This document shows positions 33,833 to 42,162 of a stretch of DNA of 57,975 bases, piece by piece. Both the position numbers and the translations under genes were made by a program. The notes beneath the pieces were generated by a model. That model was not told where the DNA came from. It saw nothing but the letters and a program-made list of their open reading frames with translations, and searched no databases. Origin of the DNA: Ezakiella coagulans (GTDB taxonomy: Bacteria; Bacillota; Clostridia; Tissierellales; Peptoniphilaceae); assembly GCF_003096635.1 (NCBI RefSeq), contig NZ_QEKV01000010.1, positions 1 through 57,975 on the forward strand, given 5' to 3'. Within the stretch, counting starts at the first letter, position 1; every line of letters begins with the position of its first letter.

Positions 33833-35785
33833 TTATCTAACTTCTCTTCCGTTCAAGAAGTCACACATCATTTCAAAATTGTGGCGATCGGAGAGCATAC
33901 CCATATGGTCACCGTTCACAACTCTGAATTTCGCTCTGATTTCCGGAGTCATTTCTTCGAATGTCATACCCATAGTTGCTGAATAGAGCGGAACAACGCC
34001 GTCACCTTCGGGTGCGAGAATATTTTCTACATTTGAAAGTGACTTGTCGGATTTAACAACGAAATAGCCTGACACAACTGTCGGGTGGTTGTTTCCGGCA
34101 AAGAACATTGAGTTCGGACGGTGCATAAGCATTATATTTCCGTCACGTTCGCCGTTTTCTCTGAAAATTGCGGCAACGTCTAGGAAATTTTTATACCTTT
34201 CCTCTTTTGCACTGCGAGCTAATGCGAGGTCGGATTCTTCAAGGTCCAAAGATTTGCTGAGATTATTTTTGCTCAAGTTTTGAATTAGCTCTTCGTAAGT
34301 CTTATGTCTTCCGTTTATTGCTCTAAGGAATTCTTTTTGATTTGTTTCATCCACAAATTGCATCGGATATTTTTCAAGCATTCTTTTTGCAGGGAAGAGC
34401 TCAACCATCGACACAAAACTTGAAACTACTCTTGTGTCGAGACCCGTAAATGCTTTTATGGCACTGTCTATAAAACTGTTTACGAGAATTGAGTTTGCAA
34501 CATAATGGTGCGTAGTCGGAGCACCTTCATACGGAGTTCCGAATGAAAGATATTTGTCGACTTTGTCGTCGTTGTCTTTTAAATAGATAGCCGAGATAAT
34601 ACCGCCCATGCTGTGTGCAATAAGGTCAACTTTAACTTTGCCGCCGTCTGTAATTTTGTCGATGAATTGTCCTAATTTTTCAGCTGAATCAACATTTGTC
34701 TTTCTCCAGTCGTACGAGAAGAGATAAACCGGTCTGTCCGGGAAATTCGTCATGAGATTTTTTAGAAGCGGTGTGTATTGTGAGAAAGGTCCCGCATGTC
34801 TTTTAATTGACGGCACATTTCTTAAATCACCTTGTTGAAAAGTGTATAGAGTGTCATTTGTGTCTAAACTCAAATCTTCCGTGACTTTTTTGGAATCATA
34901 ACCAATTGGCGGATAAATCATCTTCATGTTTTTCTCGTTTTTCGGTGAAATCATGCCGCTCGTCTTTTCTTCTTCACTAAGTAAGCTCGGGTCGATGTTA
35001 AAAAGTTCCGAGCCTGCGACACCAGGCACAAAAATAAGAGGCTTTTTATCTAAATTTGTTTCGTGAACTTCATCATCCAAAATATAACATTTCAGTGAAT
35101 CGACAAGTTCATCATTTGTTATTTTGTCAGTTGAATAATATTTATCGGAGTTTTCCTTAAAAACCCTTGTTGCAAATGAATAATCTTTATTATTTAACTT
35201 TGAAAAATCCGAAACAGTTATAAGTCTTGTGTTTTTGGATAAATCAACGGCAGTATTTCTAAATGTGTTTGCATTTCTGAAATAGAAATGATCCCTTTGA
35301 GTATACGGACCGTTATTTGTTGCAGCTCCAACATTTGGGTACATGCTTGTAAAAAGAATTATGTCTTTCTTGTCATTATAAACAAGACTGTTTGCCATTT
35401 CGAGTGCAGCGGTCGGGTTTGAAAAACCGAATGGGATAAGCGAGTTAAAAGCATTTTCGATTTTAACCGAATCGGACGTTTTCCTTTCAACTGTGGTTGC
35501 ACTGTTGTTATAAGAAATAAGTGTTATTGAAACATTTCCGGCTTTAATAAGAGCATCGGAAAGTGCAGTCACTTGATTTTTAATATTTGCGAGAGAGCTG
35601 TTGTACATACTCCTGTCGATTAAAAATACGACTTCTCTTTTGTTTCTTTCATAATCTGAAGGAATAGCTGTAGTGTCTTTTACGGCGTCTTGGAAATCAT
35701 TCTTTGCGTAGATTACTCCGGTGCTCAAAATGAGTCCAAAAACCATAAAAAATGCCAATAAAATTGATGTTTGTCTTGTCTTCAT
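33833..35785 (-). CDS. Secreted von Willebrand-like / alpha-beta hydrolase (lipase-like) protein, paralogue 1
   Basis: This 650-residue exported protein has a signal peptide (about 1-27, ending IYA). Residues 45-235 resemble a von Willebrand factor A domain (REVVFLIDRSMYNSS, a degenerate DxSxS metal motif, and DIILFTSMYPN). Residues 245-650 form an LCAT/PGAP1-like hydrolase: KKPLIFVPGVAGSELF, the nucleophile elbow AHSMGG (Ser near 391), Asp in PEGDGVVPLYS and His in NGDHMGML. It probably attacks lipid or acyl esters outside the cell. RBS AGGAGG is present. It shares about 55-60% identity by eye with the next gene and has its own promoter and terminator. Confidence 0.88.
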   Translation of the reverse strand: MKTRQTSILLAFFMVFGLILSTGVIYAKNDFQDAVKDTTAIPSDYERNKREVVFLIDRSMYNSSLANIKNQVTALSDALIKAGNVSITLISYNNSATTVERKTSDSVKIENAFNSLIPFGFSNPTAALEMANSLVYNDKKDIILFTSMYPNVGAATNNGPYTQRDHFYFRNANTFRNTAVDLSKNTRLITVSDFSKLNNKDYSFATRVFKENSDKYYSTDKITNDELVDSLKCYILDDEVHETNLDKKPLIFVPGVAGSELFNIDPSLLSEEEKTSGMISPKNEKNMKMIYPPIGYDSKKVTEDLSLDTNDTLYTFQQGDLRNVPSIKRHAGPFSQYTPLLKNLMTNFPDRPVYLFSYDWRKTNVDSAEKLGQFIDKITDGGKVKVDLIAHSMGGIISAIYLKDNDDKVDKYLSFGTPYEGAPTTHHYVANSILVNSFIDSAIKAFTGLDTRVVSSFVSMVELFPAKRMLEKYPMQFVDETNQKEFLRAINGRHKTYEELIQNLSKNNLSKSLDLEESDLALARSAKEERYKNFLDVAAIFRENGERDGNIMLMHRPNSMFFAGNNHPTVVSGYFVVKSDKSLSNVENILAPEGDGVVPLYSATMGMTFEEMTPEIRAKFRVVNGDHMGMLSDRHNFEMMCDFLNGREVR

Positions 35786-35803
35786 AAGATCCTCCTTTAA
35801 TTT

Positions 35804-35844
35804 TGATAAACTGCTAAATTTATCAGTACAGATACATTATACCA
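35804..35844 (-). promoter_or_regulatory. Extended -10 promoter and leader hairpin of paralogue 1
   Basis: On the minus strand TGGTATAAT (complement of 35836-35844) is an extended -10 box. Between it and the ribosome site lies the hairpin TGATAAA (35804-35810)/TTTATCA (35819-35825) with an 8-base loop. The paralogue has the same arrangement with one compensatory change. Confidence 0.6.
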
Positions 35845-36188
35845 TATTAACGTGAAAATTATGCAGAAAAATCAATAAATTTAACAAAAAAATAAAATAA
35901 TTAATAAATAACAAATTCTATGACAATTTTAGATTGCGTAATATCGTCAATATATATAATGCTTAAATTCGGCATTTATAGAAATAAAAGATAAAAAAAT
36001 TATTTATACAAATGGATATGATTCAATTGTTTATACTACATAAAAAATATGCTTTACCATTATAATGTATATCTAAACTAGGAGGAAATTAATAAAAGTA
36101 GTGATTGTAGTTGTGTTCAGTATTAGAAAAATCTTATGAAATTTGAAAAAGGAAAATATATAATAAGGAAATTCCAATTTTTCCCAAA
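35845..36188. other. Intergenic DNA between paralogues, with an orphan start region
   Basis: This AT-rich stretch lacks a credible gene. On the plus strand TATAAT (36061-36066) and AGGAGG (36080-36085) are followed, at ATG spacing, by ATA and an open run of about 15 codons reading KVVIVVVFSIRKIL before a stop at 36136. It looks like the start of a gene that lost its ATG and its body, but could be chance. Confidence 0.3.
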
Positions 36189-36222
36189 CAAAAAACACTC
36201 AATCATAAGATTGAGTGTTTTA
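36189..36222 (-). terminator. Terminator of the second vWA-hydrolase gene
   Basis: CACTCAATC (36196-36204) pairs perfectly with GATTGAGTG (36209-36217) around a four-base loop, with a minus-strand T run. It is six bases past the stop codon. Confidence 0.85.
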
Positions 36223-36227
36223 AAGTA

Positions 36228-38168
36228 CTATCTAACTTCTCTTCCGTTCAAGAAGTCGCACATCATTTGTAAGTTTCCTAAGTCAAGAAGCATTCCGATG
36301 TGGTCGCCTTTAACAACTCTGAACTTATTTCTGATTTCAGGGCTCATTTCTTCAAATGTCATACCCATTGTTGCAGAGTATAGAGGAACCATTCCGTCTC
36401 CTTCCGGAGTGCTAATTCCATAAACTGTGTGTAAAATGTCTTGGTTTCCAGGGAAATATCCTGAAACAACTGTAGGGTGATTGTTTCCTACGAAGAACAT
36501 TGAGTTTGGACGGTGCATAAGAAGAACATCTCCGTTTCTTTCACCGTTAACTCTGTATAATTTAGAATCTTCAATGAATTGATTATATCTATCGTTGGAT
36601 ACATTGCTCATTGCCATATCAACAGTTGCTAAATCAGCAAGACCTGAAACTTTAGCATCAGCGGCTGCTTGTAAAATTTTATCATAACTGCTGTTTGAGT
36701 TTAAAATTCTTTGGAAGCTATTTAAATCTCCTGTTGAAACAAAGTGATAAGGATATTTTTCAAGCATTCTTTGTGTTGGAAGAAGTTCAACCATAGCAGT
36801 GAAGCTTGATGCAACGTCAGGTTTGATACCGACAAGTTTTTCAATAACAACGTCAAGGAATCCGCCTACGAGACTTTTGCTTGAAAGTGTGTTGAAAGCA
36901 GAAGGAGCTCCTTCATAAGGAGAACCGAATGACAAATATTTGTCAACTCTGTCGTCGTGTTCTCTTAGATAATGTGATGAAACAATACCGCCCATGCTGT
37001 GTGCAATAATATCAACTTTAACTTTGCCGCCGTCTGTAATACTGTCGATGAATGCAGCTAATTTTTCAGCTGAATCAATATTTGACTTTCTCCAATCGTA
37101 TGAGAAGAGATAAACCGGTCTGTCCGGGAAATTCTTCATAATAGTTCCGAGAAGTGAAGAATACATTGCAACAGGACCTGCATGTCTTTCGAATACATTA
37201 ACTTTTCTCAAGTCGCCTTGTTGCAAACCATATAAATTTTCGTTTGAATATAAATTTAAATCGTCGTTAGCTTTTCTTGCATCATATCCGATAGGAACCC
37301 AAATTCTATTAGCTGATCTTTCTTTATCGCCATAAATCATGCCGATAGCTTTTTCTTCAGGTGATACTAAGCTTTCATCAATTTTGAAAAGTTCAGAACC
37401 TGCAATACCAGGGATAAAAATAATAGGTTTTTTGTCTAAATTTCTGTCGTGTTTTTCATCACCGAGAATATAATCTCTAACTGAACTTACAAGTTCTTCG
37501 CTGTTCATTTTGTCAGCTGCATAATATTTGTCTGAGTTTTCTTCAAAAACTCTCTTTGCAAATGCATAATCTCTATTATTCAAATTTGAGAAATTAGAAA
37601 CAGTGATTAATCTTGTGTTTTCAGCAAGTAAATCTGCTGAATTTTTAAATCCGTTTGCATTTCTGAAATAGAAGTGGTCTCTGTAAGTGAAAGGTCCTTT
37701 ATTTGAGATAGTTCCTAAGTTTGGATATACATTTGTGAAAAGAACAACGTCTTTCTTTTCTTCGTAACGGATACCGTTTGCCACTTCAAGAGCCAATGAC
37801 GGATTTGAAAAACCGAATGGTGAAATGTATCTGAGTGAATTTTTGATTTTGTTCAAATCAGTCGATTGTCTTACAAGAGTTGTTACATTACCGTTGAAAG
37901 CAATAACTGAAATTGAAAAATTTCCTGCTTGAAGTAATTGATCGGAAAGATCACTTACTTGATTTTTAATGTCAGCGAGAGCATTGTAGTCTGTGTACAT
38001 ACTCCTGTCAATTAAAAATACAACTTCTTTTGCGTTCTCTGTTGGAACGTTTGCATTATCTCTTACAGCACCCGGGAAATCATCATGAGCAAAAATTACT
38101 CCTGTGTTCAACATGAGTCCGAATACCATAAAGACTGCCAATAAAATTGATGTTAGTCTAATCTTCAT
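36228..38168 (-). CDS. Secreted von Willebrand-like / alpha-beta hydrolase (lipase-like) protein, paralogue 2
   Basis: This 646-residue paralogue of the preceding gene has the same plan. A signal peptide ends IFA (about 27). The vWA-like part (about 45-235) has KEVVFLIDRSMYTD. The hydrolase part has KKPIIFIPGIAGSELF, AHSMGGIVSSHYL with Ser near 392, PEGDGMVPLYS and KGDHIGMLLD. The last residues CDFLNGREVR are identical in both proteins. Codon use is more AT-rich than in paralogue 1, so the copies are not recent duplicates or have had different histories. GGAGG precedes the ATG. The substrate is unknown; a surface lipase or acyl-hydrolase role is inferred from the fold. Confidence 0.88.
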   Translation of the reverse strand: MKIRLTSILLAVFMVFGLMLNTGVIFAHDDFPGAVRDNANVPTENAKEVVFLIDRSMYTDYNALADIKNQVSDLSDQLLQAGNFSISVIAFNGNVTTLVRQSTDLNKIKNSLRYISPFGFSNPSLALEVANGIRYEEKKDVVLFTNVYPNLGTISNKGPFTYRDHFYFRNANGFKNSADLLAENTRLITVSNFSNLNNRDYAFAKRVFEENSDKYYAADKMNSEELVSSVRDYILGDEKHDRNLDKKPIIFIPGIAGSELFKIDESLVSPEEKAIGMIYGDKERSANRIWVPIGYDARKANDDLNLYSNENLYGLQQGDLRKVNVFERHAGPVAMYSSLLGTIMKNFPDRPVYLFSYDWRKSNIDSAEKLAAFIDSITDGGKVKVDIIAHSMGGIVSSHYLREHDDRVDKYLSFGSPYEGAPSAFNTLSSKSLVGGFLDVVIEKLVGIKPDVASSFTAMVELLPTQRMLEKYPYHFVSTGDLNSFQRILNSNSSYDKILQAAADAKVSGLADLATVDMAMSNVSNDRYNQFIEDSKLYRVNGERNGDVLLMHRPNSMFFVGNNHPTVVSGYFPGNQDILHTVYGISTPEGDGMVPLYSATMGMTFEEMSPEIRNKFRVVKGDHIGMLLDLGNLQMMCDFLNGREVR

Positions 38169-38186
38169 AAAATCCTCCTTTATTTA

Positions 38187-38230
38187 CGATAAAATATATT
38201 ATCTTTATCGTTAGTAATTATATTATATCA
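38187..38230 (-). promoter_or_regulatory. Extended -10 promoter and leader hairpin of paralogue 2
   Basis: On the minus strand TGATATAAT (complement of 38222-38230) is an extended -10 box. The leader holds CGATAAA (38187-38193)/TTTATCG (38204-38210) around a 10-base loop. The outer pair is C-G here and T-A in paralogue 1, while loop length differs, which favours an RNA hairpin over a fixed DNA operator. Confidence 0.6.
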
Positions 38231-38618
38231 TATTTTTAATTAAATGTAATAGATTTTTTCGCCAAAATGAATAAAAATTTAAAAAAACTTGTAAATAAAA
38301 ACTTTTTACACAAATTATAATCGTGTTATAGCAACCGCTAGTAAGAGCGAAAAATTAATTAATCATCAACCAAATGTGCAAATTTTAAGGATTATTTATT
38401 TTATTTAGCATTTTTATTATTTTATAGGAAAAATAGAAATACATAAATAAACCGTAGTTATAAGATATGAAAAATAAAAATCTTTAAGAATAAAAATATT
38501 ATTTTAAATTTTGCCTAACCGATTTGATAGCCATTATCAAAATGAAAACCTTTCTATTATATAGAAATAAAAAAATCTCTGCACAAATCTTTTTGATTCA
38601 TACAAAGATTTCAATTGA
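38231..38618. other. AT-rich intergenic stretch
   Basis: No gene is seen. A weak inverted repeat (AAATCTT/AAGATTT around 38584-38611) lies just past the stop of the 89-aa gene and may serve as its terminator; otherwise the DNA is A/T homopolymer-rich. Confidence 0.4.
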
Positions 38619-38888
38619 CTATTTTGCTTTCGGTTTTTTAATATTTATCCCAACGGCCATTCCAAGCATCATTCCAATACCTATGCCGACCGCCATTTCA
38701 TCTGCGACAACGGAGCCAAGGGCGGCACCCAAGCACATGCCGATTGACATTCCCTCAGCCATATAGTTATCGTCGCCCTTTTCATGCTTTTCGTCGTGCT
38801 TTTTTGCGGAGTAAATCGCGACATAAGCCGCACCCACAACAAGCACAAGCGGTATAATGATCTTCGACATATCTTCTAAAAAATCCAT
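38619..38888 (-). CDS. Small glycine-rich membrane protein, 89 aa
   Basis: This 89-residue protein has an N-terminal helix (about 9-27) and a C-terminal Gly/Ala/Met-rich hydrophobic segment (about 48-82) with glycine-zipper spacing (GMCLGAALGS, GIGIGMMLGMAVG). The two are separated by a charged loop of Lys, His, Glu and Asp residues. Glycine zippers favour tight helix packing in membranes. The ribosome site GGAGG is 5 bases upstream of ATG 38888. The family is not recognised with certainty. It is downstream of the acetyltransferase and may be cotranscribed. Confidence 0.7.
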   Translation of the reverse strand: MDFLEDMSKIIIPLVLVVGAAYVAIYSAKKHDEKHEKGDDNYMAEGMSIGMCLGAALGSVVADEMAVGIGIGMMLGMAVGINIKKPKAK

Positions 38889-38901
38889 AAAACCTCCAAG
38901 A

Positions 38902-39423
38902 CTATTTATAACTCACAAAATTTTCTCTTGTCAAATCATAGTAAACGGTGGACTGTAGCTCGCCACGTTGGTCTTCCCACGAATCATACTCGATTTTAGT
39001 CTTTTTAAACCCGAGTTTTTCGTACACATGCTGCGCACGTTCGTTTTTTAAATTGGTCGTGAGAAAAATGAGTTTTGCCCCCATATTGAAAAGCTCCTCG
39101 ATAAAAAGGCTCAAAACAACTCGCCCTATGCCACGCTCTTGATAATCGCTTTCGCAAATTTTTATGCCGATTTCGCATTCACTATCGTCCGACATCTTGT
39201 AATTCATCTCGCCGATTGGAATATCCTTGTACTCGATAATGAGCGTTCGTTTCTTGTCCGTATAATTTTCGATTTGGTTTTTAATTCTCTCCGCATTTGT
39301 GTGAAAGCCGTCGGGAAAACCTGCATGTGCCATAACGCTGCCGTCGTTCCACCACGTTTCAAGTTGTTTTGCATCGGATTCGATAGCATTTCGAATCAAA
39401 ATATCTTTATAATTTATATTCAT
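38902..39423 (-). CDS. GNAT-family acetyltransferase
   Basis: This 173-residue acetyl-CoA-dependent N-acetyltransferase has the RimJ/RimL-like layout. The N-terminal strand contains IRNAIESDAKQLETWWNDGSVMAHAGFPDG. The acetyl-CoA loop region is ICESDYQERGIGRVVLSLFIEEL, and the C-terminal motif is ERAQHVYEKLGFKKT. It begins 15 bases after the stop of the amidohydrolase gene, so the two are probably cotranscribed. Its substrate is unknown; the pairing with a small-molecule hydrolase hints at, but does not prove, a metabolic substrate. Confidence 0.9.
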   Translation of the reverse strand: MNINYKDILIRNAIESDAKQLETWWNDGSVMAHAGFPDGFHTNAERIKNQIENYTDKKRTLIIEYKDIPIGEMNYKMSDDSECEIGIKICESDYQERGIGRVVLSLFIEELFNMGAKLIFLTTNLKNERAQHVYEKLGFKKTKIEYDSWEDQRGELQSTVYYDLTRENFVSYK

Positions 39424-39438
39424 TTAATACCTTTCATT

Positions 39439-40281
39439 TTAAATTTCTATATTAAGAATTTCGCAAATATTTTTGTATGCGATTTTCTCCATCTCGTCAG
39501 CACTGAAATTCATCTCGTCCAAAATATCACAGTATCTGTTGTAGACGTCTTCAGCTTTTGTCTTGTAAACTTGCGGGAAATCCGTTCCGAAAATGAGCCT
39601 GTCCGCACCAAAATTTTTCAGAATACGTTCCGTCATACCGGCACCGTAAATCTCGTAGAGCTTAGGGAGAATATATGAAATGTCCGCAAAAGTCGTCCCG
39701 CTTAGCGCATCTTGCCACTTCATACCGCCGAGATGCGACGTGATAAATGTTATGTCCGGAAAAACTTGAATCATCTTATTTATTCTGTCCGGCGCGCAGT
39801 CGTCGTGAAAACCGACCATTGTCGGATTTGAATGCACCATGACGGGAATCTCAAGCTCCGCCGACTTGCGAAGAATAGGAACCATTCTGAGATCGTCGAA
39901 TGGAATATTGAGGTTGTTCGGGTGAATTTTAAGTCCCGAAAGACCGTCTTTTTTGATTGCATCCTCGAGTTGTTCGACTGCAACGTCGAGCATATAAGCT
40001 CCGATATTTTGAATATCGGCGAATGCGAGAAAAAGTCCGTCCGAATTTCGCACAACCTCGCCGAGCCAATTGTTGTTCTTTGTCGTCTCCTGATACATAA
40101 ACGGATCGTTCGTCGGTTGCAGAATAAACTTCTTCACATTATATTTTTTCGAAAGCTCTATAAAATACTCTTTTTTTGAATAAGTCCACTCGCATCCCGG
40201 GTCACCCTCGAAATACTCTCTGAACTCGTCAGTCACCAAATGTGCATGTGCATCGACTTTCGGAATCTCTCGCCACTTCAT
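39439..40281 (-). CDS. Amidohydrolase family protein (TIM-barrel metal hydrolase, PF04909-like)
   Basis: This 280-residue metal-dependent hydrolase or decarboxylase has the amidohydrolase-2 fold. Metal-binding DAHAHLV follows the start closely. Later motifs are GLKIHPNN, PVMVHSNPT, TFITSHLGG and LIFGTDFP with the C-terminal metal Asp. I chose ATG 40281 because AGAGGTGA precedes it; the frame extends 41 codons further upstream, but that part has no ribosome site and low-complexity composition. The family includes orotate-like, uracil-like and aminocarboxymuconate enzymes, so the reaction cannot be named. Its promoter region lies next to the structured repeats. Confidence 0.88.
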   Translation of the reverse strand: MKWREIPKVDAHAHLVTDEFREYFEGDPGCEWTYSKKEYFIELSKKYNVKKFILQPTNDPFMYQETTKNNNWLGEVVRNSDGLFLAFADIQNIGAYMLDVAVEQLEDAIKKDGLSGLKIHPNNLNIPFDDLRMVPILRKSAELEIPVMVHSNPTMVGFHDDCAPDRINKMIQVFPDITFITSHLGGMKWQDALSGTTFADISYILPKLYEIYGAGMTERILKNFGADRLIFGTDFPQVYKTKAEDVYNRYCDILDEMNFSADEMEKIAYKNICEILNIEI

Positions 40282-40379
40282 AAAATCACCTCTTATTAAT
40301 ATTATAACATAAATGCGTGAAGGGGAGGAATGGGGGAGTGTGAGAATTTTTGGGAAAGAAAAATCATTAATTGTATATG

Positions 40380-41560
40380 TAAACGTGTTGTAGCGGGACG
40401 GCACTCAAGTGTCCTCTCGCCATATATCAGACCTATACAATTTGGAACATCACCAACAACGCCGAACCGATAAAATATAGAACCAAAAATCCCAAACAAA
40501 TTTTTGCAACTCGTATTTTTTAAAATGTTCCCCCAATTTTCACTCTTGGCGGCGATACACCTTTTTATCTCATCTCACGACGAAATCGAAGATTTCTGCT
40601 CGATGGATAAAAAAACTGGTCGATAATACAATGTTTATTTATTTCTAAATGTCATCACTCACAATCGTGTATGTATCTATATCCCAGGCGTCGGGATGTT
40701 ATAGACCTAACCCGTGCTTTTTGATTTTACAAAATCAAAAACACGATGGTAGGCCTTATGCAAAGACGTCCGACGATATTTCGACGAATAGGAGAAATGA
40801 GTCGTTGACGTCGATTGTGAACCCGACGCTACCTACGGCGTGTACATATTTATACAAAAAATATAATATTTTTACAATTATATAGATGTATATATTTTTA
40901 CAATTGTATATGCATGTGTACGCATCCGTAGCGGGACGGCATACGTTGTGACGTAAGGAACAACGATGTCCTCCCGCCATATATGACGTGTGTGAAATTT
41001 AGAACCTCACCAACAACGCTGTGTGAATAAAATATAGAACCAAAAATCCCAAACAAATTTTTGCAACTCGTATTTTTTAAAATGTTCCCCCAATTTTCAC
41101 TCTTGGCGGCGATACACCTTTTTATCTCATCTCACGACGAAATCGAAGATTTCTGCTCGATGGATAAAAAAACCGGTCGATAATACAATGTTTATTTATT
41201 TCTAAATGTCATCACTCACAATCGTGTATGTATCTATATCCCAGGCGTCGGGATGTTATAGACCTAACCCGTGCTTTTTGATTTTGCAAAATCAAAAACA
41301 CGATGGTAGGCCTTATGCAAAGACGTCCGACGATATTTCGACGAATAGGAGAAATGAGTCGTTGACGTCGATTGTGAACCCGACGCTACTGACGGCGTGT
41401 ATATATTTACATAATTGTATATGCATGTGTACGCATCCGTAGCGGGACGGCACTGTGTGTCCTCACGCCATATATCAAGCTTATAAAATTTACAACCCCA
41501 CCAACAACGCTGTGTAAATAAAATATCGAGCCACATAACCATATGGACATCGTGTAAAAT
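40380..41560. repeat. Tandem non-coding repeat R1-L1-R2-L2-R3 with strong self-complementarity
   Basis: Two copies of a roughly 400-base L module (40481-40860 and 41038-41410, exact offset 557) alternate with three shorter R modules (cores at 40392-40470, 40930-41030 and 41441-41520). R modules carry a hairpin closed by GCGGGA with TCTCGC, TCCCGC or TCACGC. L modules carry an 11-bp hairpin (TTTTTGATTTT, 40718-40728, with 40731-40741) and two crossing long-range complementarities: 40659-40667 with 40812-40820, and 40688-40695 with 40822-40829. Open frames of 78 codons in both copies lack ribosome sites. No transposase is visible. Confidence 0.85.
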
Positions 41561-41595
41561 TTAGACAATTAAATATGCTGTACTCCTGTGTTTAT

Positions 41596-42153
41596 CTATA
41601 CATCATAATCAAAATTATCTACCTTTTTCTTTTTTGTCAAATCTTCTTCAAAAAGAAAATCCATTTGTGTCATTCCGTTCGATTTTGCAACAAGCGAAGC
41701 AGGGAAGGAGACAATTTCTTGGTTGAAAATGCTGATGTTGTTGTTTACAATTCTCTTTGCAGCAGCGAGTTGTTCATTTTCATCGTCGATTTGATCCTGC
41801 AAATTCAAAAATTCTTCCGAAGATTTGAGCTCCGGATATGATTCTGCCAAAGCATAAATCCTATGAATCGCATCGTCTTGATCCTTCATATTCATGTTCG
41901 CCTCGGAAATACTTCCGGACTGTCTGAGCTTTATAACATTTGCGAAAGTGTCTGCCTCGTGCCTTGCGAAAGACTTTGCAACCTTAATCATTTCGGAAAT
42001 CGTGTCGTATCTTTTTGCAAGTGCAATGTCCACATTTCTCTTGGATTCATCAATCACAATCCTGTACCTTTTCAATCTGTTCGATGTGCCTATGAACCAA
42101 AAAATCGCAATGACAATCATCCCGAACACAAAATAAATAAACAAATTATCCAT
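41596..42153 (-). CDS. lemA: LemA family protein
   Basis: This 185-residue membrane-anchored protein has one N-terminal helix (about 4-20) followed by a long helical bundle. LemA hallmarks are the early Asn/Asp-rich helix ESKRNVDIALAKRYDTI and the late NNNISIFNQEIVSFPASLVAKSNGM segment, matching the YN...FP...A...G pattern. AAGGAGG precedes the ATG. It is downstream of a DUF3137 gene by 9 bases, a pairing common in bacteria, and may contribute to cell-envelope or membrane functions, though the role of LemA is not settled. The C-terminal tail is charged. Confidence 0.92.
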   Translation of the reverse strand: MDNLFIYFVFGMIVIAIFWFIGTSNRLKRYRIVIDESKRNVDIALAKRYDTISEMIKVAKSFARHEADTFANVIKLRQSGSISEANMNMKDQDDAIHRIYALAESYPELKSSEEFLNLQDQIDDENEQLAAAKRIVNNNISIFNQEIVSFPASLVAKSNGMTQMDFLFEEDLTKKKKVDNFDYDV

Positions 42154-42162
42154 AACTCCTCC

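Noticed and set aside
40649-41442. Two 78-codon genes in the tandem repeat
   Set aside because: The frames lack ribosome sites, diverge at their ends, and open frames also exist on the other strand. The conserved feature is base pairing rather than protein.
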